Shown here: piece after piece, positions 27,603 through 35,967 of the stretch
Layout of the letters: every line of letters begins with the position of its first letter
Numbering within the stretch: the stretch's first letter is position 1
Source of the DNA: Alcanivoracaceae bacterium
GTDB taxonomy: Bacteria > Pseudomonadota > Gammaproteobacteria > Pseudomonadales > Alcanivoracaceae
Assembly (NCBI GenBank): GCA_029210325.1
Contig: JARGPU010000001.1
Span: 630,126 to 694,125 of the forward strand
Direction: 5' to 3'
Length of the DNA stretch: 64,000 nt
Program-made: the position numbers and the translations under genes
The notes under the pieces: generated by a model
Databases searched by the model: none
The model's input: only the letters and a program-made list of their open reading frames with translations
Told to the model about the DNA's origin: nothing

Positions 27603-28754
27603 TTATTGACGGCTGGCAATGGGGGGCAGTGTAACACGGCTGTTGCACCATTTATCCGGGTTCACGGGTGCGCCGGCGCGGCGTATTTCGAAGTACAGGC
27701 CGGCACTACTGCTGCCGCCGGAGTCGCCCACCCGGGCAATAACGTCGCCCGTAGAGACCCATTCTCCGACTTCGCGGGCCAGGCTTTCATTCTGACCGTA
27801 CAGGGTCATATAAGTGTCGCCGTGATCGACAATGATCAGCAGGCCAAAGCCGCGCAGCCAGTCGGCGAATACCACCCGGCCTGGATGAATGGCTCGCACA
27901 GGTGTGCCGGCGGGAACATCCAGCAACACCCCGCTCCAGCGCACCGAGCCCTCTCGGGAGCTGCCGAAGCGGGCGCTGATGCGCCGGCTGACCGGCCAGG
28001 GAAGCTTGTTGGCCAGCTTGCCAAATGGCTCACCGGATGGCGTTGAGGGGATGTCGGCGAGGCTGCGGCCAACATCCCGTAGCAGCTTGTTGAGACGCTG
28101 CTCGTCGTTGCGCAGGCCCTCAAGACGCTGTTTGGCAGAGCCGATACGCTGATTCACGGCGGACAGCGCAACGCTGCGCTGTTTCACAGCCTTGTCCAGT
28201 TCAATGCGTTGCTGGCCGAGAGCCACCTGACGTTCATCCAGCTGCTGGCGGGCCGCCTCTGTGGCGGCCACGGCCTCCAGCAGTGCCTCTATATCACTAT
28301 TGATCAGGCTCACCCTTTGCTGCCGGGCTCGCTGGAAATACTCCTGATAGCGCAGCAAGCGGGCCACCGCATCGGGCTGCTCCTGATTAAGCAGCAGGCG
28401 AGCCAGCTCCTGGCGGCCGTTCATGTAGCCAGCCCGCGCCGTGCGCCCAACCCAGTCCAGCTGGACGCCCCGCTCGCGGGCCAGTCTGGCCTGCCGGGCT
28501 TCGAGGCGCTGCAGTTCGGCAGCGGCTTCACGCCGCTGTTGCTCAAGTTTGCGGTTCTGCCGGTTCAGCCTTGCCAGGCGCAGCTCGACGTCGCGCAGCG
28601 CGGCCTGCTCACGGTCGCGATCGCTTATGTCGGCGTGCAGGGCTTGCTCCAGCTGACCGATACGCTGTCTCAGGGTCTGCAGGTCTTCCGCCGAAGGGGT
28701 GTTGGCCCACAGGCTGGCTGGCATTAGCAGGCACAGTAAAATAGTCAGTCTCAT
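27603..28754 (-). CDS. envC: murein hydrolase activator EnvC
   Basis: Activates division amidases (AmiA/AmiB type) at the septum. 383 residues: signal peptide (LTILLCLLMPASLWA), a long coiled coil (about 20-250, rich in Arg, Gln, Leu and Glu) and a degenerate LytM/M23 domain. That domain keeps the fold (AIHPGRVVFADWLRGFG, VDHGDTYMTLYG) but ends in LYFEIR instead of the zinc-binding HxH, as expected for a non-catalytic activator. First gene of envC-ctpA-yibQ; divergent from the rhodanese gene, 92 bases away. Confidence 0.93.
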   Translation of the reverse strand: MRLTILLCLLMPASLWANTPSAEDLQTLRQRIGQLEQALHADISDRDREQAALRDVELRLARLNRQNRKLEQQRREAAAELQRLEARQARLARERGVQLDWVGRTARAGYMNGRQELARLLLNQEQPDAVARLLRYQEYFQRARQQRVSLINSDIEALLEAVAATEAARQQLDERQVALGQQRIELDKAVKQRSVALSAVNQRIGSAKQRLEGLRNDEQRLNKLLRDVGRSLADIPSTPSGEPFGKLANKLPWPVSRRISARFGSSREGSVRWSGVLLDVPAGTPVRAIHPGRVVFADWLRGFGLLIIVDHGDTYMTLYGQNESLAREVGEWVSTGDVIARVGDSGGSSSAGLYFEIRRAGAPVNPDKWCNSRVTLPPIASRQ

Positions 28755-28846
28755 GCCGGCGTTTTACCTTATGTCCGTCGGGGAGGGAAGCGTTGTAGTC
28801 ATCTGCTATACTTCCGCCCCGTTTACCTCAGTTGCCGGAAGTGCCA

Positions 28847-29263
28847 ATGGACCGTCTGCTCGAATTCGTTATCAATCACTACATTCTGGTGTCTGCCTTC
28901 TTTATTCTGTGGGCGGTATTTTTCTCTTTGGAGTCCAAGCGGGGCGGTAAGACCGTGAGCCCGCAGCAGGCCACCAACCTGGTAAATCGTGAAGATGCTC
29001 GGGTGGTGGATCTGCGTGATGCTGATGAATTCCGCCAGGGCCACGTGGCCGGCAGCATCAATATTCCGATGAGTCAGTTCGCAGAGCGCATCGCCGAGCT
29101 GGACAAGTTCAAGGACAAGCCGGTGATTCTGGTTTGCAAGATGGGCACCAGTGCTTCATTGGCTGGTCGGCAATTGAGCGCTCGTGGTTTCGCAAGCGTT
29201 GTCCGTATGCAGGGTGGCATTCAAGGATGGCGCGCTGACAATCTGCCGGTGGTGAAGGCCTGA
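28847..29263 (+). CDS. membrane-anchored rhodanese-like protein (YibN type)
   Basis: 138 residues from ATG 28847. An N-terminal transmembrane helix (YILVSAFFILWAVFFSL) carries a single rhodanese domain (about 38-135) with active-site Cys97 in the loop CKMGTS and the fold motif VVDLRDADEFRQGHVAGS. Presumed sulfurtransferase or redox role facing the cytosol. Co-transcribed with grxC (one base between) and secB, a conserved gene order in gammaproteobacteria. Confidence 0.9.
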   Translation: MDRLLEFVINHYILVSAFFILWAVFFSLESKRGGKTVSPQQATNLVNREDARVVDLRDADEFRQGHVAGSINIPMSQFAERIAELDKFKDKPVILVCKMGTSASLAGRQLSARGFASVVRMQGGIQGWRADNLPVVKA

Positions 29264-29264
29264 T

Positions 29265-29519
29265 ATGGTAGATATCGTTATGTACAGCACGCCCTGGTGT
29301 CCTTTTTGTGTGCGCGCTAAGCGGCTGCTGAGAGACAAAGGGGTTGCCGTTACTGATATCGATATTAGTGGCGGTGGCGATCTGCGACAGGAGATGATTC
29401 AGCGCAGTGGTCAGAGAACTGTGCCGCAGATATGGATTGGTGAACGCCATGTTGGTGGCTGTGACGAGCTATATGCTCTGGAACGTCAAGGTCAGCTGGA
29501 CAGCCTGCTGGCGCAATAA
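29265..29519 (+). CDS. grxC: glutaredoxin 3
   Basis: 84-residue thiol oxidoreductase with active site CPFC (usually CPYC) in YSTPWCPFCVRAKRLL, and the cis-Pro region RTVPQIWIGERHVGGCDEL that binds glutathione. Reduces protein disulfides and glutathione mixed disulfides in the cytosol. Between the rhodanese and secB genes. Confidence 0.96.
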   Translation: MVDIVMYSTPWCPFCVRAKRLLRDKGVAVTDIDISGGGDLRQEMIQRSGQRTVPQIWIGERHVGGCDELYALERQGQLDSLLAQ

Positions 29520-29559
29520 TAGAAAGGTGCATTGGTCGCCTGAGTAGATGGAGAAAGTA

Positions 29560-30021
29560 ATGTCAGAGCAAGAGAAGCGGGTTTTTCAGATTCAGCGTAT
29601 TTATGTCAAAGACCTGTCTTTTGAGTCGCCCAACAGCCCGGACGTGTTTTCCGGCCAGTGGAATCCCACCGCGAATATGCAGCTGAACAATCAAGCTCGC
29701 AAGGTCGGTGAAGGGAATGAATATGAGGTCGAGGTAGGGGTTACTCTTACAGCGGAGCAGGACGGTAAGACGCTCTACCTTGTCGAAGTGAAGCAAGCCG
29801 GTATCTTTACCATTTCTGGAATTGAAGGCGAAGAACTGGAACAACTACTGGGAGCCTATTGCCCCAACGTATTGTTCCCTTATCTGCGCGAGGTGGTTGC
29901 ATCTACCATCAATCATGGGTCCTTCCCGGCGTTTCAGTTGCAGCCGATCAACTTTGACGGACTGTTCCAGCAGGCTAAGGCCAAGCGTGCAGAAGAGCAG
30001 CAAAAGCAGATGTCCCACTAA
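29560..30021 (+). CDS. secB: protein-export chaperone SecB
   Basis: Tetrameric cytosolic chaperone that hands unfolded preproteins to SecA. ATG 29560 gives 153 residues. Landmarks are FQIQRIYVKDLSFESPNSP, the strand EVEVGVTLTAEQDGKTLYLVEVKQ (read as two strands), and the region CPNVLFPYLREVVAST. The C-terminal end is Gln/Lys-rich, as usual. Overlapping starts are excluded because MSEQEKR begins the family-length product after GAGAAAG. Confidence 0.97.
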   Translation: MSEQEKRVFQIQRIYVKDLSFESPNSPDVFSGQWNPTANMQLNNQARKVGEGNEYEVEVGVTLTAEQDGKTLYLVEVKQAGIFTISGIEGEELEQLLGAYCPNVLFPYLREVVASTINHGSFPAFQLQPINFDGLFQQAKAKRAEEQQKQMSH

Positions 30022-30043
30022 GGTAGTGGCGGCGCTTGCCGCG

Positions 30044-30508
30044 CTACAGCATTCCCGGAAAACCTTGCTGGCGCAGGGCTTCATATAGCACTACGGACAC
30101 TGCGTTACTCAGATTCAGGCTGCGACTTCCTGGCATCATCGGAATGCGCAGCTTATCGTTGTCTGGTAGCGTCGCCAGCAAGGCTGCCGGTAGGCCACGA
30201 CTTTCCGGGCCGAACAGCAAAATGTCCTCGTCCTGAAAAACAAAGTCCCCGTGATGCCTGCTGACTTTACTGGATAGTGCTACCAGGCGCTGATCAGGCA
30301 AGGTCTGTAGCATGGCATCCAAATTGGCATGACAGCGGATATCGGCAAACTCCCGATAGTCCAGCCCGGCACGGCGTAGCTTCTTTTCGTCCAGCGAAAA
30401 ACCTAGCGGCTCAATAAGATGCAGGGTACTGCCAGTGTTTGCGCACAGGCGGATAATGTTGCCCGTGTTGGGAGGAATTTCTGGTTCGTAAAGTGCGATG
30501 TGGAACAT
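30044..30508 (-). CDS. trmL: tRNA (cytidine/uridine-34-2'-O)-methyltransferase TrmL
   Basis: SPOUT-class methyltransferase that methylates the wobble ribose of tRNA-Leu. ATG 30508 gives 154 residues and aligns with the family start (FHIALYEPEIPPNTGNIIRL); ATG 30520 would add four residues and cannot be excluded. The trefoil-knot motifs are LLFGPESRGLP and LRIPMMPGSRSLNLSNAVSV. Convergent with secB; upstream of it lies a strong inverted repeat and then the end of typA. Confidence 0.95.
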   Translation of the reverse strand: MFHIALYEPEIPPNTGNIIRLCANTGSTLHLIEPLGFSLDEKKLRRAGLDYREFADIRCHANLDAMLQTLPDQRLVALSSKVSRHHGDFVFQDEDILLFGPESRGLPAALLATLPDNDKLRIPMMPGSRSLNLSNAVSVVLYEALRQQGFPGML

Positions 30509-30532
30509 GGCGCTACTCATCGCTAATGATAA

Positions 30533-30583
30533 ATTCTTTCGCCGCGCGCCGCTGACGCGCTGTCAGGTTCGCGGCGAAAGAAT
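30533..30583 (-). terminator. strong hairpin between typA and trmL
   Basis: ATTCTTTCGCCGCG (30533-30546) and CGCGGCGAAAGAAT (30570-30583) are perfect 14-base complements around a 23-base loop that can itself pair partly (GCCGCTGACGCGC region). Read on the minus strand it begins 10 bases after the typA stop and is followed by TTTATC. It may end typA messages or be an RNA stability element. Confidence 0.6.
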
Positions 30584-30593
30584 CTATGGGCTG

Positions 30594-32408
30594 TTAGCCG
30601 TTACGGCCTGTTCTCTTGCGATCCGACTCGGTCAGCTGCTTCTTGCGAAGGCGAATATAGTGTGGGGTTACTTCCACTAGTTCGTCGTCGTCAATGAAGT
30701 CCAGTGCCTGTTCCAGCGACATGCGAATCGGCGGGGTCAGGACGATGTTTTCATCGGTGCCTGCGGCGCGGATGTTGGTCAGCTGCTTGGCCTTGGTAGG
30801 GTTGACCACCAAGTCGTTGTCGCGGCTGTGAATGCCGATCAACTGGCCTTCATATACGTCCACGTTCGGCTCAATAAACATGCGGCCGCGCTCCTGCAGG
30901 TTGAACAGAGCGTACGCGAGAACCTTGCCGGCCACGTTGGAAATCAGCACGCCATTGTTGCGCTCGCCAACGGTGCCAGTACGGAATTCACCGTAGTGAG
31001 AGAAGGTGGCGTTGAAAATACCGCTGCCGGAAGTCAGGGTCATAAACAGCGAACGGAAACCGATCAGACCGCGAGACGGGGCGACGTACTCAAGGCGCAC
31101 CCGGCCTTTGCCATCCGGGGTCATATTGCTCATGACACCACGACGCATGCCCATCTGTTCCATGATCGGGCCCTGATGCTGCTCTTCAACGTCCAGCACC
31201 AGCTGCTCGAAGGGCTCCATTTTCTGGCCATCAATTTCCTTGAGGATTACTTCCGGGCGACCAACGGCCAGCTCGTAACCTTCCCGGCGCATGGTTTCGA
31301 TCAGCACTGACAGATGCAGTTCGCCACGGCCCGATACGCGCAGGCGATCCGGGCTGTCGGTGTCTTCAACGCGCAGGGCCACGTTGTGCTTCAGTTCTTC
31401 GTGCAGGCGATCGCGGATATTTCGACTGGTGACATACTTGCCATCCTGACCGGCGAACGGAGAGGTGTTTACATGGAAGAACATGCTTACCGTTGGCTCG
31501 TCGACTTTCAGCGGCGTCAATGCTTCCACATTGGCTGGATCGCACAAGGTGTCGGAGATATCCAGCGGGTCGAGACCGGTGATGCAGACAATATCGCCGG
31601 CAGAAGCTTCAGGCACTTCCACTCGCTCAAGGCCATGATGGCCCATGACGGTTAGCACCCGGCCACTACGTACTTTGCCGTGCCGATCAACCACCTTAAC
31701 CGGCATGTTGCTCTTCAGTTTGCCGCGCTTGATCCGGCCGATGCCGATCATGCCAACGTAGGAGTTGTAGTCGAGCGAGGAGATCTGCATCTGGAACGGA
31801 CCTTCCTGATCGACCTGCGGTACCGGGACCTTGTCGACGATAGCCTGGAACAGCGGCGTCATGTCGTCGGCCATATTGTCCACGTCCAGACCGGCGATGC
31901 CGTTCAGGGCGGAGGCATAGACCACCGGGAAGTCGAGCTGCTCATCGGTTGCGCCGAGGCGGTCGAACAGGTCGAAAATCTGATCCATAACCCAGTCAGG
32001 GCGCGCGCCCGGGCGGTCAATCTTGTTGATTACCACAATCGGGTTCAGGCCCTGCTCGAAAGCTTTCTGGGTAACAAAGCGGGTCTGGGGCATGGGGCCG
32101 TCTTGTGCATCTACCAGCAGCAGGACCGAGTCAACCATGGACAGAACGCGCTCTACCTCACCGCCGAAGTCGGCGTGCCCGGGGGTGTCAACGATGTTGA
32201 TGTTGTAGTCGTTCCACTTCAGCGCGGTGTTTTTGGCAAGGATGGTAATGCCGCGCTCTTTCTCCTGATCGTTCGAGTCCATTACCCGTTCAACGTTGCC
32301 GGCGCGATCGCCGAGGGTGCCGGATTGCTGGAGAAGACGGTCTACCAGAGTGGTTTTACCATGGTCAACGTGGGCGATGATGGCGATGTTACGAAGGCGT
32401 TCGATCAC
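30594..32408 (-). CDS. typA: ribosome-associated GTPase TypA/BipA
   Basis: Translational GTPase that acts in ribosome assembly and stress adaptation. The start is GTG 32408 because the family begins [19 protein letters not shown]; this gives 604 residues, the normal length. G motifs are AHVDHGKT (P loop), RGITI (switch I), [10 protein letters not shown] and [15 protein letters not shown]-like domains III and V and the BipA-specific C-terminal domain follow, ending [14 protein letters not shown]. Single gene, divergent from the retropepsin-like gene (196 bases between). Confidence 0.97.
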   Translation of the reverse strand: MIERLRNIAIIAHVDHGKTTLVDRLLQQSGTLGDRAGNVERVMDSNDQEKERGITILAKNTALKWNDYNINIVDTPGHADFGGEVERVLSMVDSVLLLVDAQDGPMPQTRFVTQKAFEQGLNPIVVINKIDRPGARPDWVMDQIFDLFDRLGATDEQLDFPVVYASALNGIAGLDVDNMADDMTPLFQAIVDKVPVPQVDQEGPFQMQISSLDYNSYVGMIGIGRIKRGKLKSNMPVKVVDRHGKVRSGRVLTVMGHHGLERVEVPEASAGDIVCITGLDPLDISDTLCDPANVEALTPLKVDEPTVSMFFHVNTSPFAGQDGKYVTSRNIRDRLHEELKHNVALRVEDTDSPDRLRVSGRGELHLSVLIETMRREGYELAVGRPEVILKEIDGQKMEPFEQLVLDVEEQHQGPIMEQMGMRRGVMSNMTPDGKGRVRLEYVAPSRGLIGFRSLFMTLTSGSGIFNATFSHYGEFRTGTVGERNNGVLISNVAGKVLAYALFNLQERGRMFIEPNVDVYEGQLIGIHSRDNDLVVNPTKAKQLTNIRAAGTDENIVLTPPIRMSLEQALDFIDDDELVEVTPHYIRLRKKQLTESDRKRTGRNG

Positions 32409-32604
32409 AGGTTTTCTACCGCAGGCGGAATTTAAGGGCGCGCAGTATAGCAGTGTATGGCCCCGCTGTGCCCGGAATCGTAAAACTGTCATGATTGCGC
32501 CGATGGGCGGTAGGTTGCAGGAACCGCCCCGCCCGCCAACGGTCGGACGGGGTCTGTGTATTTGATCCTGTCTGCTAGTCAGGTTTTTTGTCAGGAGAGG
32601 CGTT

Positions 32605-33201
32605 ATGTATCCGCGGTGGTTGTCCCTGTTGCCAGCTTTGCTGTTGATTGCATCATCTCTGGCTGCTGCAGCACCCGCTGCCCCGGCCAAGCCCACTGCG
32701 CGCGTTATCTATGGCCTGCATGAGCAGGTATTCATTACCGGGCTGGGTGTCGTTCTGCCAGCCAAGGTGGATACTGGCGCCGATAGCTCATCACTTAGTG
32801 CCATCAATATCCGCCCATTCACCCGCGGCGGCGAGCGTTGGGTCAGATTCGATCTTGCCGTGGAGGGAATGGAGCTCAATGATGTGGAGTTGCCGTTATC
32901 CCACAATGTACGCATTCGCCGGCGTGCCTCGGACTACGACCCAGAAGAAGAGAAATACTATGCTCGCCGGCCGGTGGTTGAGCTGATGTTATGCATTGGT
33001 AATCGGGCGGCCGCAGTGAACGTCAATCTGGCTGATCGCCGTGGCTTCCGGCAGCCACTGCTGCTTGGTGCCAGCGCCCTCAGGGAGATGCGAGCGCTGG
33101 TCGATTCCGAGTTTGAGTATTCCGCCGGTGTGCCGCTTTGTGAGGGGGTTGAGGATGCACGCCGCTATCCACCCCTTGGTGATGATGAGGAAGAACGTTA
33201 A
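32605..33201 (+). CDS. periplasmic retropepsin-like protease ("ATP-dependent zinc protease" family, RimB-like)
   Basis: 198 residues with a signal peptide (LLPALLLIASSLAAAAPA). The core carries GLGVVLPAKVDTGADSSSL: DTGA is the single-chain retropepsin active-site motif, so the historical label of zinc protease is likely wrong. Further landmarks are KYYARRPVVELMLCIGNR and DRRGFRQPLLLGASAL. First gene of a conserved trio with the 7TM transglutaminase-like and ATP-grasp genes; its TAA shares one base with the next ATG. Role inferred to be processing or cutting of glutamate-type adducts; not proven. Confidence 0.88.
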   Translation: MYPRWLSLLPALLLIASSLAAAAPAAPAKPTARVIYGLHEQVFITGLGVVLPAKVDTGADSSSLSAINIRPFTRGGERWVRFDLAVEGMELNDVELPLSHNVRIRRRASDYDPEEEKYYARRPVVELMLCIGNRAAAVNVNLADRRGFRQPLLLGASALREMRALVDSEFEYSAGVPLCEGVEDARRYPPLGDDEEER

Positions 33202-34742
33202 TGCGTGGAGTGCGCCTGCATGCCAGATTGCTGGCATTGGTTCTTTTTCTGCTTGGTGTCGGCAGCGTTGCCTGGCAGGTATGGGTCCAGGAGATTCCGT
33301 TAGCAGAGTCCGATGTGGAACCGGTCTGGGTGCTGGATGCACGCATTGAGTTTGAGCCGCGCGATAATAAGCTACCCATCAAGGTGCAGATGTTTGTACC
33401 GCCGGGTAGGGATGACTTCGTCACCCTTAGTGAGAGTTTTGTCGGCAATAATTTCGGCGTCGGGGTGTCGTGGGTGGATGGTAACCGCCTGGCCACCTGG
33501 TCAACCCGTCGTGCCCAGGGCCATCAGGTGCTCTACTATCGACTGGTTTTAGCCCGTCGCTTTCTGGTTGCTGAGGAGGCTGCTGCCAATGCTCATTTTC
33601 GGCGCCGCGAGCCTTTGACTGGAGCGGAACTGGTAGCAGCGGAGAGCCTGCTTGAACCAATCCGTGAACGTTCGGCGGATATCCCGACTTTTATTTCTGA
33701 AACCATCCATACAGTTAATGACGACAGCAATCACAGCGTCCGTCTGCTGCTCGCCGGGGATAATTCTGAAACCCGCCGGGCGGAAGTGGTGGACATGCTA
33801 TTAGCCGCTGCCCATATTCCGGCGGAGCAGGTGCATACTGCGCGTCTGGCCCATGGCGTGGAGCAGCAGCCGGAATTATGGCTGCGAGGCTTCAATGGCC
33901 GACGATGGCTGTACTTTAATCCCACCACTGCAGAGCAGGGGTTGCCGGAAGATCGGGTCATTTGGTGGATAGGTAGTGACCCCATGGTGCAGGTTGAAGG
34001 CGCCAAGCGACTGCAAACCGGCATCAGTGTCAGCCGCACTGAAATGAGCACTATACAGTTGGCTCGCACGGTGCAACCGGTGCAGGGTCGCACCCTGTGG
34101 GGGCTATCGTTGTACGACCTGCCGCTGGAGTCGCAGCAGACTTTCCGGGTTATTATCCTGATCCCGGTGGCTGTTTTGCTGATCCTGTTTTTGCGCAACT
34201 TGGTTGGCATCGAAACGCTGGGCACATTCACTCCCGTGCTGGTGGCGCTGGCATTTCGGGAAACAGATCTGCTCTGGGGCATTTTTCTGTTTACGGTGGT
34301 GACAGCGCTGGGTCTTTCTCTGCGCTCTTACCTTGAGCATTTGCGCCTGCAGTTGCTGCCGCGCCTGTCTATTGTGCTCACTTTTGTGGTGGTATCGATC
34401 ACGCTGATCAGCGTGTTCGGACATCGCGTGGGCTTTGAGCATGGCCTGTCGGTGGCCCTGTTCCCGATGGTGATTTTGACCATGGTGATTGAGCGCCTGT
34501 CGATTGTCTGGGAAGAGCGTGGCGGCATGCACTCCTTGAAGGTCGCGTTTGGCACCATGGTGGCTGCAACGCTGGCGTACCTATTGATGATCCGCCCGGA
34601 GCTGGTCTATTTCTTCTTCACTTTTCCCGGTGCACTGCTGGTGCCGGTCAGCATGATGCTGCTGATGGGGCACTATCGTGGCTATCGTCTCACCGAGTTG
34701 CGCCGCTTTCGCGCGCTGGTGAAGGACCAGGGGGGCGCCTGA
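33201..34742 (+). CDS. inactive transglutaminase-like protein fused to 7TM domain (UUP1 family)
   Basis: 513 residues: an N-terminal transmembrane helix (LLALVLFLLGVGSVAWQVW), a periplasmic transglutaminase-like domain (about 50-290), and seven C-terminal helices from about residue 310 (FRVIILIPVAVLLILFL, GTFTPVLVALAF and on). The usual Cys-His-Asp of active transglutaminases is not evident, in line with the family's name. Between the retropepsin-like and ATP-grasp genes with one-base overlap and zero spacing, so the three must be produced together and probably form an envelope complex. Confidence 0.85.
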   Translation: MRGVRLHARLLALVLFLLGVGSVAWQVWVQEIPLAESDVEPVWVLDARIEFEPRDNKLPIKVQMFVPPGRDDFVTLSESFVGNNFGVGVSWVDGNRLATWSTRRAQGHQVLYYRLVLARRFLVAEEAAANAHFRRREPLTGAELVAAESLLEPIRERSADIPTFISETIHTVNDDSNHSVRLLLAGDNSETRRAEVVDMLLAAAHIPAEQVHTARLAHGVEQQPELWLRGFNGRRWLYFNPTTAEQGLPEDRVIWWIGSDPMVQVEGAKRLQTGISVSRTEMSTIQLARTVQPVQGRTLWGLSLYDLPLESQQTFRVIILIPVAVLLILFLRNLVGIETLGTFTPVLVALAFRETDLLWGIFLFTVVTALGLSLRSYLEHLRLQLLPRLSIVLTFVVVSITLISVFGHRVGFEHGLSVALFPMVILTMVIERLSIVWEERGGMHSLKVAFGTMVAATLAYLLMIRPELVYFFFTFPGALLVPVSMMLLMGHYRGYRLTELRRFRALVKDQGGA

Positions 34743-35720
34743 ATGTTCTGGCACAAAACCTGGCGGGCCCTGCGACAGCGCGGTGTACTTGGCATCAATC
34801 AGCGAAACTGCGATCTGATTCTGCAACACAACCAGCGTCACCTGTATCCGCTGGTAGACAATAAGTTGCTGACTAAACAGCGAGCCATTACAGCCGGAAT
34901 GCGCGTGCCGACGCTGTATGGTGTGATTGAAACCGAGCGTGATATCGCCGGACTGGGAGCCCTGCTCTCCGGCCATCGGGACTTTGTTATCAAGCCGGCT
35001 CAAGGAGCCGGCGGCGATGGCATTATCGTGGTGGCTGATCGCTTCGGTGATTATTGGCGCACGGCCTCCGGTAAGCTGCTGACACTGGATGATCTGGAGT
35101 TCCATATTTCAGGAATCCTGTCCGGGATCTACTCTCTCGGCGGCCATCGAGACAGTGCGCTTATTGAATATCGGGTGCAGCCGGACAGCGTTTTTTCTGC
35201 GATCAGTTTTGAAGGCGTGCCGGATATTCGCATTATTGTGCTGCGAGGCTATCCGGTAATGGCCATGCTGCGTCTGCCCACCAGACAGAGTCAGGGCAAG
35301 GCCAACCTGCATCAGGGGGCCATCGGCGTGGGCGTCGATCTGGCCAGCGGCGTCACCCTGGGTGGCACCTGGCACAACCTGAGAATCGAGAGGCACCCGG
35401 ATACCGCGAATCCGGTGTCCGGTGTGCAGTTGCCGTTCTGGGACGAGTTTTTGCAGCTGGCGAGCCAGAGCTACGAGCTCACCGGGCTGGGTTACCTGGG
35501 GGTTGATCTGGTGCTGGACCGCGATGCCGGGCCAATGATTCTGGAACTCAATGCGCGGCCTGGCCTGAATATCCAGATCGCCAATGACGCTGGTTTGATG
35601 GCCCGATGCCGGGACGCCGAGAGCGAAATGGATCGATGCCAGCAGGGCGGCCATGTTGCCACGGCCGAGGAACGCATTCGTTTTTGCCAGCAGCATTTCT
35701 CTTCTCTTGGGGCATGCTGA
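34743..35720 (+). CDS. alpha-L-glutamate ligase-like ATP-grasp protein
   Basis: 325-residue cytosolic ATP-grasp enzyme related to RimK. ATP-binding elements are FVIKPAQGAGGDGIIVV, LIEYRVQPD and, for magnesium, GVDLVLDRDAGPMILELNARPG. The family adds glutamate or similar amino acids to a carboxyl acceptor; the acceptor of this branch is unknown. It starts right after the stop of the UUP1-like gene. The downstream gap contains the glnA control region. Confidence 0.88.
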   Translation: MFWHKTWRALRQRGVLGINQRNCDLILQHNQRHLYPLVDNKLLTKQRAITAGMRVPTLYGVIETERDIAGLGALLSGHRDFVIKPAQGAGGDGIIVVADRFGDYWRTASGKLLTLDDLEFHISGILSGIYSLGGHRDSALIEYRVQPDSVFSAISFEGVPDIRIIVLRGYPVMAMLRLPTRQSQGKANLHQGAIGVGVDLASGVTLGGTWHNLRIERHPDTANPVSGVQLPFWDEFLQLASQSYELTGLGYLGVDLVLDRDAGPMILELNARPGLNIQIANDAGLMARCRDAESEMDRCQQGGHVATAEERIRFCQQHFSSLGAC

Positions 35721-35774
35721 AAAATGCAGACCTCGGCCAGTTACAGCGCTATGATGCGGCAGGCCCACCATGTC

Positions 35775-35821
35775 TGCACTATGTTGGTGCTTGTCCGCCA
35801 TATTTGTATCAAAATGGTGCA
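35775..35821 (+). promoter_or_regulatory. tandem NtrC binding sites upstream of glnA
   Basis: TGCACTATGTTGGTGCT (35775-35791) and TGTATCAAAATGGTGCA (35805-35821) both match the known NtrC consensus TGCACYAAAATGGTGCA. They are 30 bases apart (three helical turns) and lie about 50-100 bases before the sigma-54 promoter, the classic enhancer arrangement of glnA. Confidence 0.85.
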
Positions 35822-35871
35822 CAATACGGTCTTGTGCAGGCTCAGCTAGACGATAAATTCGCCCTTTTTGC

Positions 35872-35887
35872 TGGCACGCATCTTGCT
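35872..35887 (+). promoter_or_regulatory. sigma-54 promoter of glnA
   Basis: TGGCACGCATCTTGCT: -24 element TGGCAC (35872-35877) and -12 element TTGCT (35883-35887) with exact GG-N10-GC spacing, a full match to the sigma-54 consensus. Transcription would start near 35897, about 70 bases before the glnA ATG. Confidence 0.92.
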
Positions 35888-35967
35888 CACTCATTTGCAT
35901 TCAACTCTCAGCCCGGCCAGTTCTCCGGGATGGGTAAACTCACGCTGTTCCGGGAGGACGCGCAATC

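Noticed and set aside
31680..32435. Long plus-strand open frame opposite typA
   Set aside because: Lies entirely antisense to a conserved GTPase gene; product has no recognisable domain.
35806..35842. Possible second sigma-54 promoter near TGGTGCACAATACGG upstream of glnA
   Set aside because: GG-N10-GC spacing is not met; the match belongs to the NtrC site.
34581..35900. Minus-strand frames opposite the ATP-grasp gene and the glnA control region
   Set aside because: Antisense to conserved genes and overlapping well-supported NtrC/sigma-54 sites.
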